A program made the translations under genes and the position numbers. The notes beneath the pieces are model-generated. The model did no database searches. It was given only the letters and a program-made list of their open reading frames with translations, and was not told where the DNA came from. A stretch of 64,000 nucleotides of DNA, from NCBI RefSeq assembly GCF_003028855.1, contig NZ_CP028324.1, forward strand, positions 1,426,001-1,490,000, read 5' to 3'. Position 1 is the stretch's first letter. Each line of letters opens with the position of its first letter. This DNA comes from Pseudoduganella armeniaca (GTDB taxonomy: Bacteria > Pseudomonadota > Gammaproteobacteria > Burkholderiales > Burkholderiaceae_D). Of this stretch, positions 35,737-45,100 are shown piece after piece.

Positions 35737-38403
35737 ATGAGCAAAACCCTCATCATCGCCGAGAAGCCTTCTGTCGCGAACGATATCGCGAAGTCGCTTG
35801 GCGGCTTCACCAAGCACGATGAGTATTTCGAATCCGACGAATACGTGCTGTCCTCCGCCGTCGGCCACCTGCTGGAAATCGCGGTGCCGGAAGAGCACGA
35901 CGTCAAGCGCGGCAAGTGGAGCTTCGCGCACCTGCCGATGATCCCGCCGTACTTCGCGCTGAACCCCATCGCCAAGACGGAGAGCCGGCTCAAGGTCCTG
36001 AACAAACTGATCAAGCGCAAGGACGTCACCGCCCTGATCAACGCATGCGACGCGGGCCGCGAAGGTGAACTGATCTTCCGCCTGATCGCGCAGAACGCCA
36101 AGGTGAACAAGCCCGTCAAGCGCCTGTGGCTACAGTCGATGACGCCGGCCGCGATCCGCGACGGCTTCGCGCACCTGCGCAGCGACGAGGAGATGCTGCC
36201 GCTGGCCGACGCGGCGCGGTGCCGTTCCGAAGCCGACTGGCTGATCGGCATCAACGGCACCCGCGCGATGACGGCCTTCAATTCGAAAGAGGGCGGCTTC
36301 TACCTGACGACCGTGGGCCGCGTGCAGACGCCGACCCTGTCGATCGTGGTGGAGCGCGAGGACAAGATCAAGAAGTTCGTGCCGCGCGACTACTGGGAAG
36401 TGCGCGCCGAATTCGTCTGCGCCGCCGGCGTCTACGAAGGCCGCTGGCTCGACACGAATTTCAAGAAGGACGAGAACGATCCGGAGAAGCGCGCCGAGCG
36501 CCTGTGGAGCAAGGCAGCCGCCGATTCGATCGCGCTGGCATGCCGCGGCAAGCAGGGCAACGTCACCGAGGAATCGAAGCCGACGACGTCGATGGCGCCC
36601 GCGCTGTTCGACCTGACCTCGCTGCAGCGCGAGGCCAACGGCCGCTTCGGCTTCTCCGCCAAGAACACGCTGGGCCTGGCCCAGGCGCTGTACGAAAAGC
36701 ACAAGGTGCTGACGTATCCGCGTACCGATTCGCGCCACCTGCCGGAAGACTACCTGCCAACCGTGCAGTCGACCCTGGAAGTGGTCAAGCAGAACCCGAA
36801 CTACCACCAGTTCGCCAAGACCATCCTGGACAAGGGCTGGGTCAAGCCGAACAAGCGCATCTTCGACAACACCAAGATCTCGGACCACTTCGCGATCATC
36901 CCGACCGGCATCGCGCCGAAGGGCTTGTCCGAGCCGGAACAGAAGCTGTATGACCTGGTCACGCGCCGCTTCATGGCCGTGTTCTTCCCGGCCGCGGAAT
37001 TCCAGGTCACCACGCGCTACACGGAAGTGTCGGGCCACCAGTTCAAGACCGAAGGCAAGGTCATGACGAACCCCGGCTGGCTGGCGGTGTACGGCAAGGA
37101 CACGAGCGACGACAAGGAAGGCGGCGGCAACCTGGTGCCGGTGGCGAAGGGCGAGAAGGTCCACACCGACCAGGTCAACGCCAACGGCCTGGTCACCAAG
37201 CCGCCCGCGCGCTACACGGAAGCGACGCTGCTGTCGGCCATGGAAGGCGCCGGCAAGCTGGTCGACTCCGACGAACTGCGCGACGCGATGGCCGGCAAGG
37301 GCCTGGGCACGCCAGCCACGCGTGCGGCCATCATCGAGGGCCTGCTGACGGAGAAGTACCTGATTCGCGAAGGCCGTGAACTGATCCCGACGGCGAAGGC
37401 CTCGCAGCTGATGACGCTCCTGCGCGGCCTGGGCGTGAACGAACTGACGGCGCCGGAGCTGACGGGCGAGTGGGAATACAAGCTGTCGCAGATGGAGAAG
37501 GGCAGGATCTCGCGCGAGGAATTCATGCGCGAGATCGCGCAGATGACGCAGATTATCGTCAAGCGCGCCAAGGAATACGACAACGACACGATCCCGGGCG
37601 AGTACGCCACCCTGGCCACGCCGTGCCCGAACTGCGCCGGCGTGGTCAAGGAAAACTACCGCCGCTTCGCCTGCACCAAGTGCGACTTCTCGATGAGCAA
37701 GACGCCAGGCAGCCGCCAGTTCGAGATCGCCGAAGTGGAAGAGCTGCTGAAGAACCGCACCATCGGTCCGCTGCAGGGCTTCCGCTCGAAGATGGGCCGG
37801 CCGTTCGCCGCGATCCTGCGCATCGTGCGCGACGAGGACATCAACAACTTCAAGCTGGAGTTCGATTTCGGCCAGAACGACGAGGAAGGCGAGGACGGCG
37901 AGGGCGTCGACTTCACCGGCCAGACGCCTCTGGGCCCGTGCCCGAAGTGCAATGGCGGCGTCTACGAGATGGGCCTGGCCTATGTGTGCGAGCACAGCGT
38001 GGCCAAGCCGAAGACATGCGACTTCCGCAGCGGCCGCATCATCCTGCAGCAGGAGATCCTGCCGGAACAGATGGCGAAACTGCTGAACGACGGCAAGACC
38101 GACCTGCTGCCGGGCTTCGTTTCGCAGCGCACGCGCCGGCCGTTCAAGGCCTTCCTGGTGCGGGGCAAGGACGGCAAGATCAGCTTCGAATTCGAGCCGC
38201 GCAAGGAAAAGCCGGGTGCGAAACCGAAAGCCGCGGCCGAACCGGCGGCGGAAGGCGGCGAGGAAGCAGCGGTCGCGCCGGCCAAGAAGACGGCGGCCAA
38301 GAAGGCTGCCGCCAAGCCGGCCGCGAAGGCCGCCACCAAGACGGCGGCCAAGAAGGCGCCGGCGAAGAAGGCCGCGGCCAAGAAGACCGTCGCGGCGGAA
38401 TAG
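35737..38403 (+). CDS. topB: DNA topoisomerase III with lysine-rich tail
   Basis: Type IA topoisomerase that decatenates DNA through a covalent tyrosine link. The 888-residue protein has a TOPRIM domain (TLIIAEKPSVANDIAKSL and DAGREGELIFR), the active site Y327 in LTYPRTDSRHL, and two C-terminal Cys4-type zinc ribbons (CPNCAGVVKENYRRFACTKC; CPKC..YVCEHSV). The last 60 or so residues are repeats of AAKKAA and similar, like histone H1 tails. E. coli TopB has 653 residues and lacks these additions. It stands where topA is found near dprA-smg in other bacteria. An intrinsic terminator follows. Confidence 0.93.
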   Translation: MSKTLIIAEKPSVANDIAKSLGGFTKHDEYFESDEYVLSSAVGHLLEIAVPEEHDVKRGKWSFAHLPMIPPYFALNPIAKTESRLKVLNKLIKRKDVTALINACDAGREGELIFRLIAQNAKVNKPVKRLWLQSMTPAAIRDGFAHLRSDEEMLPLADAARCRSEADWLIGINGTRAMTAFNSKEGGFYLTTVGRVQTPTLSIVVEREDKIKKFVPRDYWEVRAEFVCAAGVYEGRWLDTNFKKDENDPEKRAERLWSKAAADSIALACRGKQGNVTEESKPTTSMAPALFDLTSLQREANGRFGFSAKNTLGLAQALYEKHKVLTYPRTDSRHLPEDYLPTVQSTLEVVKQNPNYHQFAKTILDKGWVKPNKRIFDNTKISDHFAIIPTGIAPKGLSEPEQKLYDLVTRRFMAVFFPAAEFQVTTRYTEVSGHQFKTEGKVMTNPGWLAVYGKDTSDDKEGGGNLVPVAKGEKVHTDQVNANGLVTKPPARYTEATLLSAMEGAGKLVDSDELRDAMAGKGLGTPATRAAIIEGLLTEKYLIREGRELIPTAKASQLMTLLRGLGVNELTAPELTGEWEYKLSQMEKGRISREEFMREIAQMTQIIVKRAKEYDNDTIPGEYATLATPCPNCAGVVKENYRRFACTKCDFSMSKTPGSRQFEIAEVEELLKNRTIGPLQGFRSKMGRPFAAILRIVRDEDINNFKLEFDFGQNDEEGEDGEGVDFTGQTPLGPCPKCNGGVYEMGLAYVCEHSVAKPKTCDFRSGRIILQQEILPEQMAKLLNDGKTDLLPGFVSQRTRRPFKAFLVRGKDGKISFEFEPRKEKPGAKPKAAAEPAAEGGEEAAVAPAKKTAAKKAAAKPAAKAATKTAAKKAPAKKAAAKKTVAAE

Positions 38404-38405
38404 AG

Positions 38406-38434
38406 AACGGGACCCTCGGGTCCCGTTTTTTTTT
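38406..38434 (+). terminator. Intrinsic terminator of topB
   Basis: aacgggaccc and gggtcccgtt form a 10-bp stem with a tight tc turn, followed by a run of nine T. It begins 3 bp after the topB stop. This is the strongest terminator in the window. Confidence 0.95.
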
Positions 38435-38456
38435 GTGTCTGTGCTGGTAGAGCCTC

Positions 38457-38567
38457 GGGCTTGGGGTCTGTCCCCGCATGGGGACTGACCCCGGTTTTAA
38501 TCACGCAAGTCGCATGGTTCTGCGATTAAAACCAGGGTCAGTCCCCGAGGGGACAGACCCTAAGCCC
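38457..38567. repeat. REPIN-like palindromic element, convergent junction topB / exported unknown
   Basis: The arms gcttggggtctgtccccgca and its partner gaggggacagaccctaagc flank a core that itself begins ggttttaatc and ends gattaaaacc. The arms match those at 10133 and in the 25-kb array, but the core is unrelated, so the arms are the conserved part. It lies 23 bp after the topB terminator. Confidence 0.9.
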
Positions 38568-38586
38568 AGATACTTTGCTGGGGCGC

Positions 38587-39294
38587 TCAGCGCAAATCGT
38601 CGGTATAGAAATACACCGTGCCACCGATCGCCGCAGGCGCCACCCCCAGCGCCGCCGCCAGCTCGCGCGCCGCCGGCTGCTGCAACGCCACCTTCGGCAC
38701 CGTCACCGATGCAGTGTCCGCGCCAGGGACCGCCCGGTAGCCCACGATGTGATCGAAGTCCGGCCGGCTGTCGATCGTCTTGACGAGGAAGCGCTGGCGT
38801 CCCGTGCCCACCTGCATGTAGCGCGCGCTGGCATTCTCCGAGGTCGCCGGCGACAGTCGCCGGAACAGCACCACTTCTTCCACGACGACGGCCGCGTGCC
38901 GATACTGCGTCTTGCCGCCCTGTTCGAAATGCCCCAGCACGACGTTCGCGTCGAATTGCCGCAGCGGCATGGCGGCGCCCGGCGCCAGCCGGTCCAGCTC
39001 GAATTTGTCCGGTTCGATGGTCCACAGCGCCGTCTTGCCGTCGAGGCGCGCGCGCAGCGCCGCGTCCAGCTTCGGATCGGCCAGGCGTACTTTCAGGATG
39101 ACCTGATAGTCGTGCGGCGCATGGAACATCGGCAGGTGCGACGCGTACAGCGCCTCGCGGCCGCCGAACAGCGCCATGCCGTGCGTGCCATAGGTAGGGC
39201 CGGCAGCCAGGGCCGGCAGCGCCGGCAAACAGGCCAACAGCAGCGCCTGTTTCAGCGCGCGCCGGCGGGAAAAAGAAGTCGTGAACGGTTTCAT
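38587..39294 (-). CDS. Exported protein of unknown function, Tat-like signal
   Basis: A 235-residue protein from ATG 39294. The N-terminus has twin arginines followed by a hydrophobic stretch (SRRRALKQALLLACLPALPALA), compatible with a Tat or basic Sec signal. The mature part contains MALFGGREALYASHLPMFHAPHDYQVILKV and later FDHIVGYRAVPGAD; I do not recognise a characterised family. The longer in-frame reading to 39525 adds sequence with no signal character. It is transcribed divergently from the chemoreceptor gene and may share regulation with it. Confidence 0.75.
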   Translation of the reverse strand: MKPFTTSFSRRRALKQALLLACLPALPALAAGPTYGTHGMALFGGREALYASHLPMFHAPHDYQVILKVRLADPKLDAALRARLDGKTALWTIEPDKFELDRLAPGAAMPLRQFDANVVLGHFEQGGKTQYRHAAVVVEEVVLFRRLSPATSENASARYMQVGTGRQRFLVKTIDSRPDFDHIVGYRAVPGADTASVTVPKVALQQPAARELAAALGVAPAAIGGTVYFYTDDLR

Positions 39295-39368
39295 GGCCCG
39301 ATGGTACGTCGCGCAGATGTTATAGGGCAAGCATTTCCAGCCGACGTATCTGTGCCACAGATACTGTA

Positions 39369-39384
39369 ATTTCCGGATGGAAAT
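39369..39384. promoter_or_regulatory. Perfect palindrome in the divergent promoter region
   Basis: atttcc and ggaaat arms (6 bp each) flank ggat, between the exported unknown (minus) and the chemoreceptor gene (plus). Its size and position suit a dimeric regulator. A taaact -10-like box follows at 39395-39400. The regulator is unknown. Confidence 0.45.
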
Positions 39385-39461
39385 ACGATTTATGGTAAAC
39401 TTGCCTTCCTTTTGAGCACCTTCCCGCGTTGCGGTACGCTGGACGCGGCAATCTACCCAAT

Positions 39462-41000
39462 ATGAACAATCTGAAAATCGGTACCCGCCTTGGCCTGGGC
39501 TTCGGTCTGGTCCTGCTGCTGACACTCCTCATGACGACGTTCGGCATTCTGCGCATGCAATCGGTGGCGGAAGCCACCCGTGAACTGATGCAGGTGCCGC
39601 TTGCCAAGGAACGCATGATCGCGGACTGGTACATGCGCATCCACACCAGCGTGCGTCGCACCACGGCGATCTCGAAAAGCAGCGACCCGTCGCTGGGCCC
39701 GTTCTTTGCCGAGGACACCGCCAACTCGACGCGTGAAGTCAACGCATTGCAAAAGAACGTCGAACCGCTGCTGGTCACGGGACCCGAAAAGGAAATCTTC
39801 GAGCGCATCGTCGCGGCCCGCAAGCGCTACCTGGCATCGCGCGACGCCATCGTGGCGCTGAAGAAGGAAGGCAAGTTCGACGAGGCCAACGATGTGCTCG
39901 TCAAGACGTTCCAGCCGGACGGCAAGGCCTACCTGGATGCGCTGCACGACCTGCTGCAGTCGCAGCGCAATTTCATCGACTCGGAAGCCGTACGCATCGA
40001 CAAGGTCTTCCAGGACAACCGCCGCTTCATGATCCTGTTCGGCGGCGCCGTGCTGGCGCTGGGCGCGTTCTGCTCGTGGTGGCTGACGCGCGGCATCGTG
40101 GTGCCCCTGCACCGCGCCGTCGACGTGGCCTGGTCGGTGGCGAACAATGACCTGCGCAGCGACATCGAAAGCAATACCAAGGACGAAACGGGCCGCCTGC
40201 TGGGCGCCCTGAAGACGATGAACGACAACCTGGCACGCATCGTCGGCCAGGTGCGCGACGGCACCGAACATATTTCCAGCGCCTCGGGCGAAATCGCCGC
40301 TGGCAACCTGGACCTATCGGCGCGCACCGAGCAGCAGGCCAGCGCGCTGGAAGAAACGGCGTCATCGATGGAAGAACTGACTTCCACCGTGCGCCAGAAC
40401 GCCGACAATGCACGCCAGGCCAACCAGCTGGCCGTCAGCGCTTCCGAGGTCGCCGTGCGCGGCGGCGAAGTGGTGGGGCGCGTCGTCGAGACAATGGACT
40501 CGATCAACGCCTCGGCGCGCAAGATCGTCGACATCATCTCCGTCATCGACGGCATCGCGTTCCAGACCAATATCCTGGCCCTGAACGCCGCCGTGGAAGC
40601 GGCGCGCGCCGGGGAGCAGGGGCGCGGCTTTGCAGTGGTCGCCAGCGAGGTGCGCAACCTGGCGCAGCGCTCGGCCGCCGCCGCCAAGGAAATCAAGGTG
40701 CTGATCGGCGATTCGGTCGACAAGGTCGACGCCGGCAGCAAGCTGGTCGAGCAAGCCGGCACGACGATGACGGAAGTGGTGCGAAGCATCCACCGCGTGA
40801 CCGACATCATGGGCGAGATCACCACGGCCAGCGTGGAGCAGAGCTCCGGCATCGAGCAGGTCAACCGCGCGATCACCGACATGGATGGCGTGACGCAGCA
40901 AAATGCCGCGCTGGTGGAGGAAGCCGCCGCTGCCGCCGCTTCGCTGCGCGAGCAGGCTGCCGCGCTGGCTGGCGTGGTCAGCGTGTTCAAGCTGGCGTAA
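39462..41000 (+). CDS. Methyl-accepting chemotaxis protein
   Basis: A 512-residue chemoreceptor of the Tar/Tsr layout: membrane segment at about residues 10-30, a periplasmic four-helix bundle (4HB_MCP) to about 187, second membrane segment about 188-210, HAMP, then the signalling coiled coil with the hairpin tip IDGIAFQTNILALNAAVEAARAGEQGRGFAVVA. Glu/Gln-rich helices flanking the tip (EQQASALEETASSMEEL) hold methylation sites. The C-terminus ends VVSVFKLA with no NWETF-like CheR tether. I chose ATG 39462 over an upstream in-frame start because it begins right at the membrane helix. The ligand is unknown. Confidence 0.95.
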   Translation: MNNLKIGTRLGLGFGLVLLLTLLMTTFGILRMQSVAEATRELMQVPLAKERMIADWYMRIHTSVRRTTAISKSSDPSLGPFFAEDTANSTREVNALQKNVEPLLVTGPEKEIFERIVAARKRYLASRDAIVALKKEGKFDEANDVLVKTFQPDGKAYLDALHDLLQSQRNFIDSEAVRIDKVFQDNRRFMILFGGAVLALGAFCSWWLTRGIVVPLHRAVDVAWSVANNDLRSDIESNTKDETGRLLGALKTMNDNLARIVGQVRDGTEHISSASGEIAAGNLDLSARTEQQASALEETASSMEELTSTVRQNADNARQANQLAVSASEVAVRGGEVVGRVVETMDSINASARKIVDIISVIDGIAFQTNILALNAAVEAARAGEQGRGFAVVASEVRNLAQRSAAAAKEIKVLIGDSVDKVDAGSKLVEQAGTTMTEVVRSIHRVTDIMGEITTASVEQSSGIEQVNRAITDMDGVTQQNAALVEEAAAAAASLREQAAALAGVVSVFKLA

Positions 41001-41020
41001 CCGCCGCATTCAAACCCGCC

Positions 41021-41073
41021 GGTGTCAGGCACCTGTCTCAGGGTCGGGGACCCTGAGACAGGTGCCTGACACC
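41021..41073. repeat. 53-bp perfect palindrome, convergent junction chemoreceptor / DUF3597
   Basis: Two 25-base arms, starting ggtgtcaggcacctgtctca, pair perfectly around ggg. The first 13 bases, ggtgtcaggcacc, are themselves an imperfect palindrome. It is a relative of the 56-bp hairpins in the 25-kb array. No U-tract follows on either side. Confidence 0.95.
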
Positions 41074-41081
41074 ATGGGTCA

Positions 41082-41510
41082 TCAATCCTTCAAGTCCGCC
41101 GGCACCTTGCCGCCATTCGCGGCCAGCTTGTTCATCACCTGCCGGTGCAGCCAGATATTCATCTTGGCCGAGTCACCGGTATCGCCCGTGTAGTGCAGCT
41201 CCTGCGCCAGCTCCTTGCGGGCCTGCAGGCTGCTGTCCAGGTCCAGCAATTTCAGCAGGTCGACGATCGACGTGCGCCAGTTCAGCGGCTGGCCGGCCGA
41301 TTGCGCCTTCTGGTTCAGGATCGCTTCGACGTCCACTTCGGCCATGGCGGCTGGCGCGGCCTGCTGTGCAGGGGCGGCCGGGGCCGGTGCCGCAGGCGAC
41401 GCGGCGGCCGGTGCCGTCTGCGGCGCGGCGGCCGGCGCGGCCGGCTTCTGCTGCACGGCCGGGTGCGAGGACGGGAAGATCTTGTGGAAGATATTGCTCA
41501 GGATGCCCAT
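41082..41510 (-). CDS. DUF3597 family protein
   Basis: A 142-residue protein of unknown function. The start MGILSNIFHKIFPSS is followed by an Ala/Pro/Gln-rich linker (about residues 20-55) and the DUF3597 domain (VEAILNQKAQSAGQPLNWRTSIVDLLKLLDLDSSLQARKELA). It is probably cytoplasmic; there is no signal peptide. It lies 31 bp after the YidB-like gene, so the two small genes are likely co-transcribed. Confidence 0.88.
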   Translation of the reverse strand: MGILSNIFHKIFPSSHPAVQQKPAAPAAAPQTAPAAASPAAPAPAAPAQQAAPAAMAEVDVEAILNQKAQSAGQPLNWRTSIVDLLKLLDLDSSLQARKELAQELHYTGDTGDSAKMNIWLHRQVMNKLAANGGKVPADLKD

Positions 41511-41541
41511 GGATTGCTCCTTGTTCGAGTTGGTGGAGGGA

Positions 41542-42054
41542 TCAGTTCTGGTGCGACTGGGCCAGCTTGCCCAGCACGATCGCCAGCGCGGCGCCGCCCA
41601 GCGCCTTGATCAGCGTCGGGTGTTCGGCGTAGAAGTCGCCCATGCGGTCGACGATGCCGGGGTTGTGCTGTTCCGCCGTGGCGGCGATTTCCTGCACCTG
41701 TTGCGGCGTGATCTGCTCGGCCTGTTCCGGCGTCACTTGCGGCTGGCTGCCGCCCTTGAAGAGGTTGCCGACGCCGCCCGCCAGCGAGGCCAGCATCGCT
41801 GGGCTGACATTGGCCAGCAGCTGGTTCAGCATGCCGGCCCGCTGTTGCGGGTCGCTGCGGCCGAACAGCTGGCTGACCAGCGTGGCGAACGGCGGGGTCT
41901 GGTCGGAACGCAGCGCCTCCGTCACGCCCTGCGCCATGCCGGCGCGTGGCGCCTGCTGCGCCACATGGTCGAAGTCCTGTTCCGCGCGGGCCGGATCGGC
42001 CGCACCGTTCCCACCCAGGTACTGCTGCAGCAAGTTACCGAGATCGAATCCCAT
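41542..42054 (-). CDS. YidB/DUF937-like small protein
   Basis: A 170-residue protein from ATG 42054 (MGFDLGNLLQQYLGG). The Gly/Gln-rich helical pattern AQGVTEALRSDQTPPFATLVSQLFGRSDPQQRAGMLNQLL resembles the DUF937/YidB group, whose function is unknown. A hydrophobic end (LIKALGGAALAIVLGKLA) could bind membranes. It is transcribed in the same direction as the fused M1 gene, 82 bp downstream of it. The family call is less secure than the gene call. Confidence 0.75.
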   Translation of the reverse strand: MGFDLGNLLQQYLGGNGAADPARAEQDFDHVAQQAPRAGMAQGVTEALRSDQTPPFATLVSQLFGRSDPQQRAGMLNQLLANVSPAMLASLAGGVGNLFKGGSQPQVTPEQAEQITPQQVQEIAATAEQHNPGIVDRMGDFYAEHPTLIKALGGAALAIVLGKLAQSHQN

Positions 42055-42136
42055 TGCTTGACTCCTGTGTTTGTCTGACGAAAGCGTCAGCATAAGTCGG
42101 GAGCGGGGCCGGGTCTGTTCGCGGTTTAACCCTGGG

Positions 42137-45100
42137 TCAGGGCGGGAATTCGACCGCGGTCATGTTGTCGTCCGGCTTGCGGTCGATCAGCTTGTTGTCC
42201 GGGTCGATGCCGGCCCGCGCCGGGCGGCCCGTGACGATCAGCTTGAACGTCGTCGTGCCGTTGACGATGCGGCGCCGTTCGCGCAGCAAGGGCTTGCCGT
42301 CGCGGTCGTCGACGCCGATGTCCACCAGGTCGGCCATCGCGACTTCCTTTTCGGCGCCGAGGCCGTCGGCACGCAGCTTGCTGGCCTGCACGGTGACGGT
42401 GACGTCGTAGCGGCCCTCCCAGCGCTTGCGGAACGTGGCCGACAGGGCCCGGTTGTCGTACAGGACGATGCTGTTGAACAGGTCGTCGACGAGGTAGGCC
42501 TGGTCGGTGGGCACGGCCGCGCGCAAGCCGTCCACCAGCACCGAGACGCTCGGATACGGGCTGCCGCGGTAGGCGTGCTGCTGCAGCAGGCGGCGCAGCA
42601 GCGCGTTGATGCGCTCCTCGCCCACGATGTCCTGCAGCTGGTACATGGCCAGGCTGCCCTTGCGGTAGTGGATGTAGCGCTGGTTCTCGTTGTCCGCCAG
42701 CGGCAGCTCCTTGCCGTTCTCCATCGTGCGGCCGCGCAGGTACATGTCCAGGTCGTAGCGCAGGAAGCGGCGCATGCGCTCGGGGCCGAAGGTCTTCTTC
42801 ATCACCATCAGTGCCGAATACTCGGCCAGGGTTTCCGACAGCACGGTGCCGCCGCGCGTGTCGCCGCCCACCAGCTGGTGGCCCCACCACTGGTGCGCCA
42901 CCTCGTGCGCCGTCACGTAGTACGGATAGTCGATGTCCTTCGGGTTCTTCTCGTCCACCTTGGCAATGAAGCCCATGCTTTCCGAGAACGGCACCGTGTT
43001 CGGATACGACTGCGCGAAGCGTTCATAGGCCGGGAACTCCACCACGCGCAGCACCTTGTGCTGGTAGGGGCCGAAGTTGCGGCTGTAGTAGTCCAGCGCG
43101 TCGCGCGCGCCGCGCGTGATGCGGTCCAAGTTGACTTCGTGGCCGGGGTGGTAATACAGCTCGATGCCGACGTCCTGCCACCAGTCGTGCCGCACGGCGT
43201 AGCGCGCCGATTGGAACGAATAGAAGTTCAAAATCGGTTTGTCCATGCGGTAGTGGAAGTAGCGCCGGCCGCGCGCGGTCCATTCCTTGAGCAGCGTGCC
43301 GGGCGCGATCGCGGTCTGGTCGGCCGCCGTGCCGATGACGGCATCGAACGTGACCCAGTCGGCATCGCTGCCCAGCAGGTTGTTGGCCAGGCCCTTGGCG
43401 TCGTCGCGCGGCAGCTGGCGCTCCTGCGCCGGCAGGCCGTGGCGGCGGCGGTCGCGCGGGTCGGTCAGTTCGCTGGCGCGCTGGTAGCCGATGTGCGGCA
43501 GCACGCGGTTGTTGAAGAAGGTGCCATTGGCCACGACGGGCGTGTCCTGGCCCAGGCCCAGGATGCCCTTCGGCTCATAGACGATCTCGAAGTCCATCGG
43601 CAGCGTGGCGCCCGGCGCCAGCGGCGTGGCCAGCGCATACGCATGGAAGCCCAGCAGCGCATCGTCCAGCGTCACGCGCGCCGGCACGCCGAAGCGCACG
43701 GGCCGCAGCGTGCCGTGCGGTTCCTGCGTGACGTAGACGGTGCCGATCGGTTGCGCACTGCGATTCTGCAGCAGGTAGCGGCCCTTCACCACGAGGCGGC
43801 GCTGCGCCGGCACGATGTCCACGGTCAGCTTGACGTCGGCGATGCGCGGCTGCGCCAGCGCGGCCACGCGCTTGTAGCGCTTTTCGTAGTCGGCCCGGTC
43901 GGCCGCCTGGCGGTAGGCCGTCTCGAAGCGGTTGGCCACGTTCAGGTTGTAGAACAGCACCGCGCCGGTGCCGAGGAACAGCAGCACGCCGCCAACGAAC
44001 GTGGCCAGCACCGGCAGGGTCAGCGCGTGGCGCGCCAGGCGCCGGCGCGTGCGCCACTCCTCGTTAGCGCCGCGCGGCCAGAACGCCAGCGTCAGCACGA
44101 CCAGCACCAGCGCCGCGCCGGCCCAGTACAACTGGTACCAGCGTTCGCGCAGCAGGAAGTGGCCGAAGCCGTTCATGTCGGAGTAGTGGATTTCCGGCGT
44201 GACGCCGTACATCAGCAGCGGATGTTCGAGACCGAAGCCGGCCAGCACGATCGTCGCCACGTAGTAGACGATCATGGCGAAGTAGGCCATGTACTTGTGG
44301 CCGATCAGCACCTGCATGGCGATCGCCAGCACCGCCACCAGCGCATAGTAGGGCAGTTCGATGGTAAACAGTGCCTTGGCATACAGCCCGGGTTCCAGCT
44401 GGAAGTAGCCGTGGAACACCTGGATCGACATCCCGCACAGCATCACCAGCAGCAGCAGCAGCGCCTGCAGCCCGACCAGCGCGGCCAGCTTCGCGAACAT
44501 CGGCAGCCAGCTGGGCACGGGCAACGCATCCAGCAGCAGCGCCATGCGGTGCTCGCGCTCGCGCCACACCAGTTCACCCGCATAGAACGTCGTCACCACC
44601 AGCAGGAACGGCGTGAAGGTCTTGCTGACCATTTCCAGCACCACGTAGGTCAGCGGGTAGGTGTTGGTGCCCCACATCGAGCCCATGTCCAGCGCGCCCG
44701 CATACATGGTCAGCACCCCGGCCAGCACGATGACGAAGAAATACACGTTCTTGGTGGTTTCGCGCAGGTTCAGCCAGGTCATGCGCGCCAGCAGCAGGGC
44801 CAGGCTGCGCGCCTTGAAGTCCGGTGCCTCGGCGGTGCGCGCGGCGGTACTCGTGATACGCAGCGGCACGTCGCCTTCACCGCGCGCGGCCGCGTTGCCG
44901 CCATCCTGGGTGCCGACGAAATGGAAGCGCCAGTAGCCCAGCATCAGCACGACCAGCGAGAACGAGCACCAGATCGCCCGGTTCAGCAGGTAGACCCCTT
45001 CCGGCAGCACCAGGCGCGCGTTGCGCTCGGCGATGGGCCAGTACTCCGTCAGGCGCAGGACGGCCGCGGTGCCGAACGGGTCGATCAGCGCGGCCAGCGT

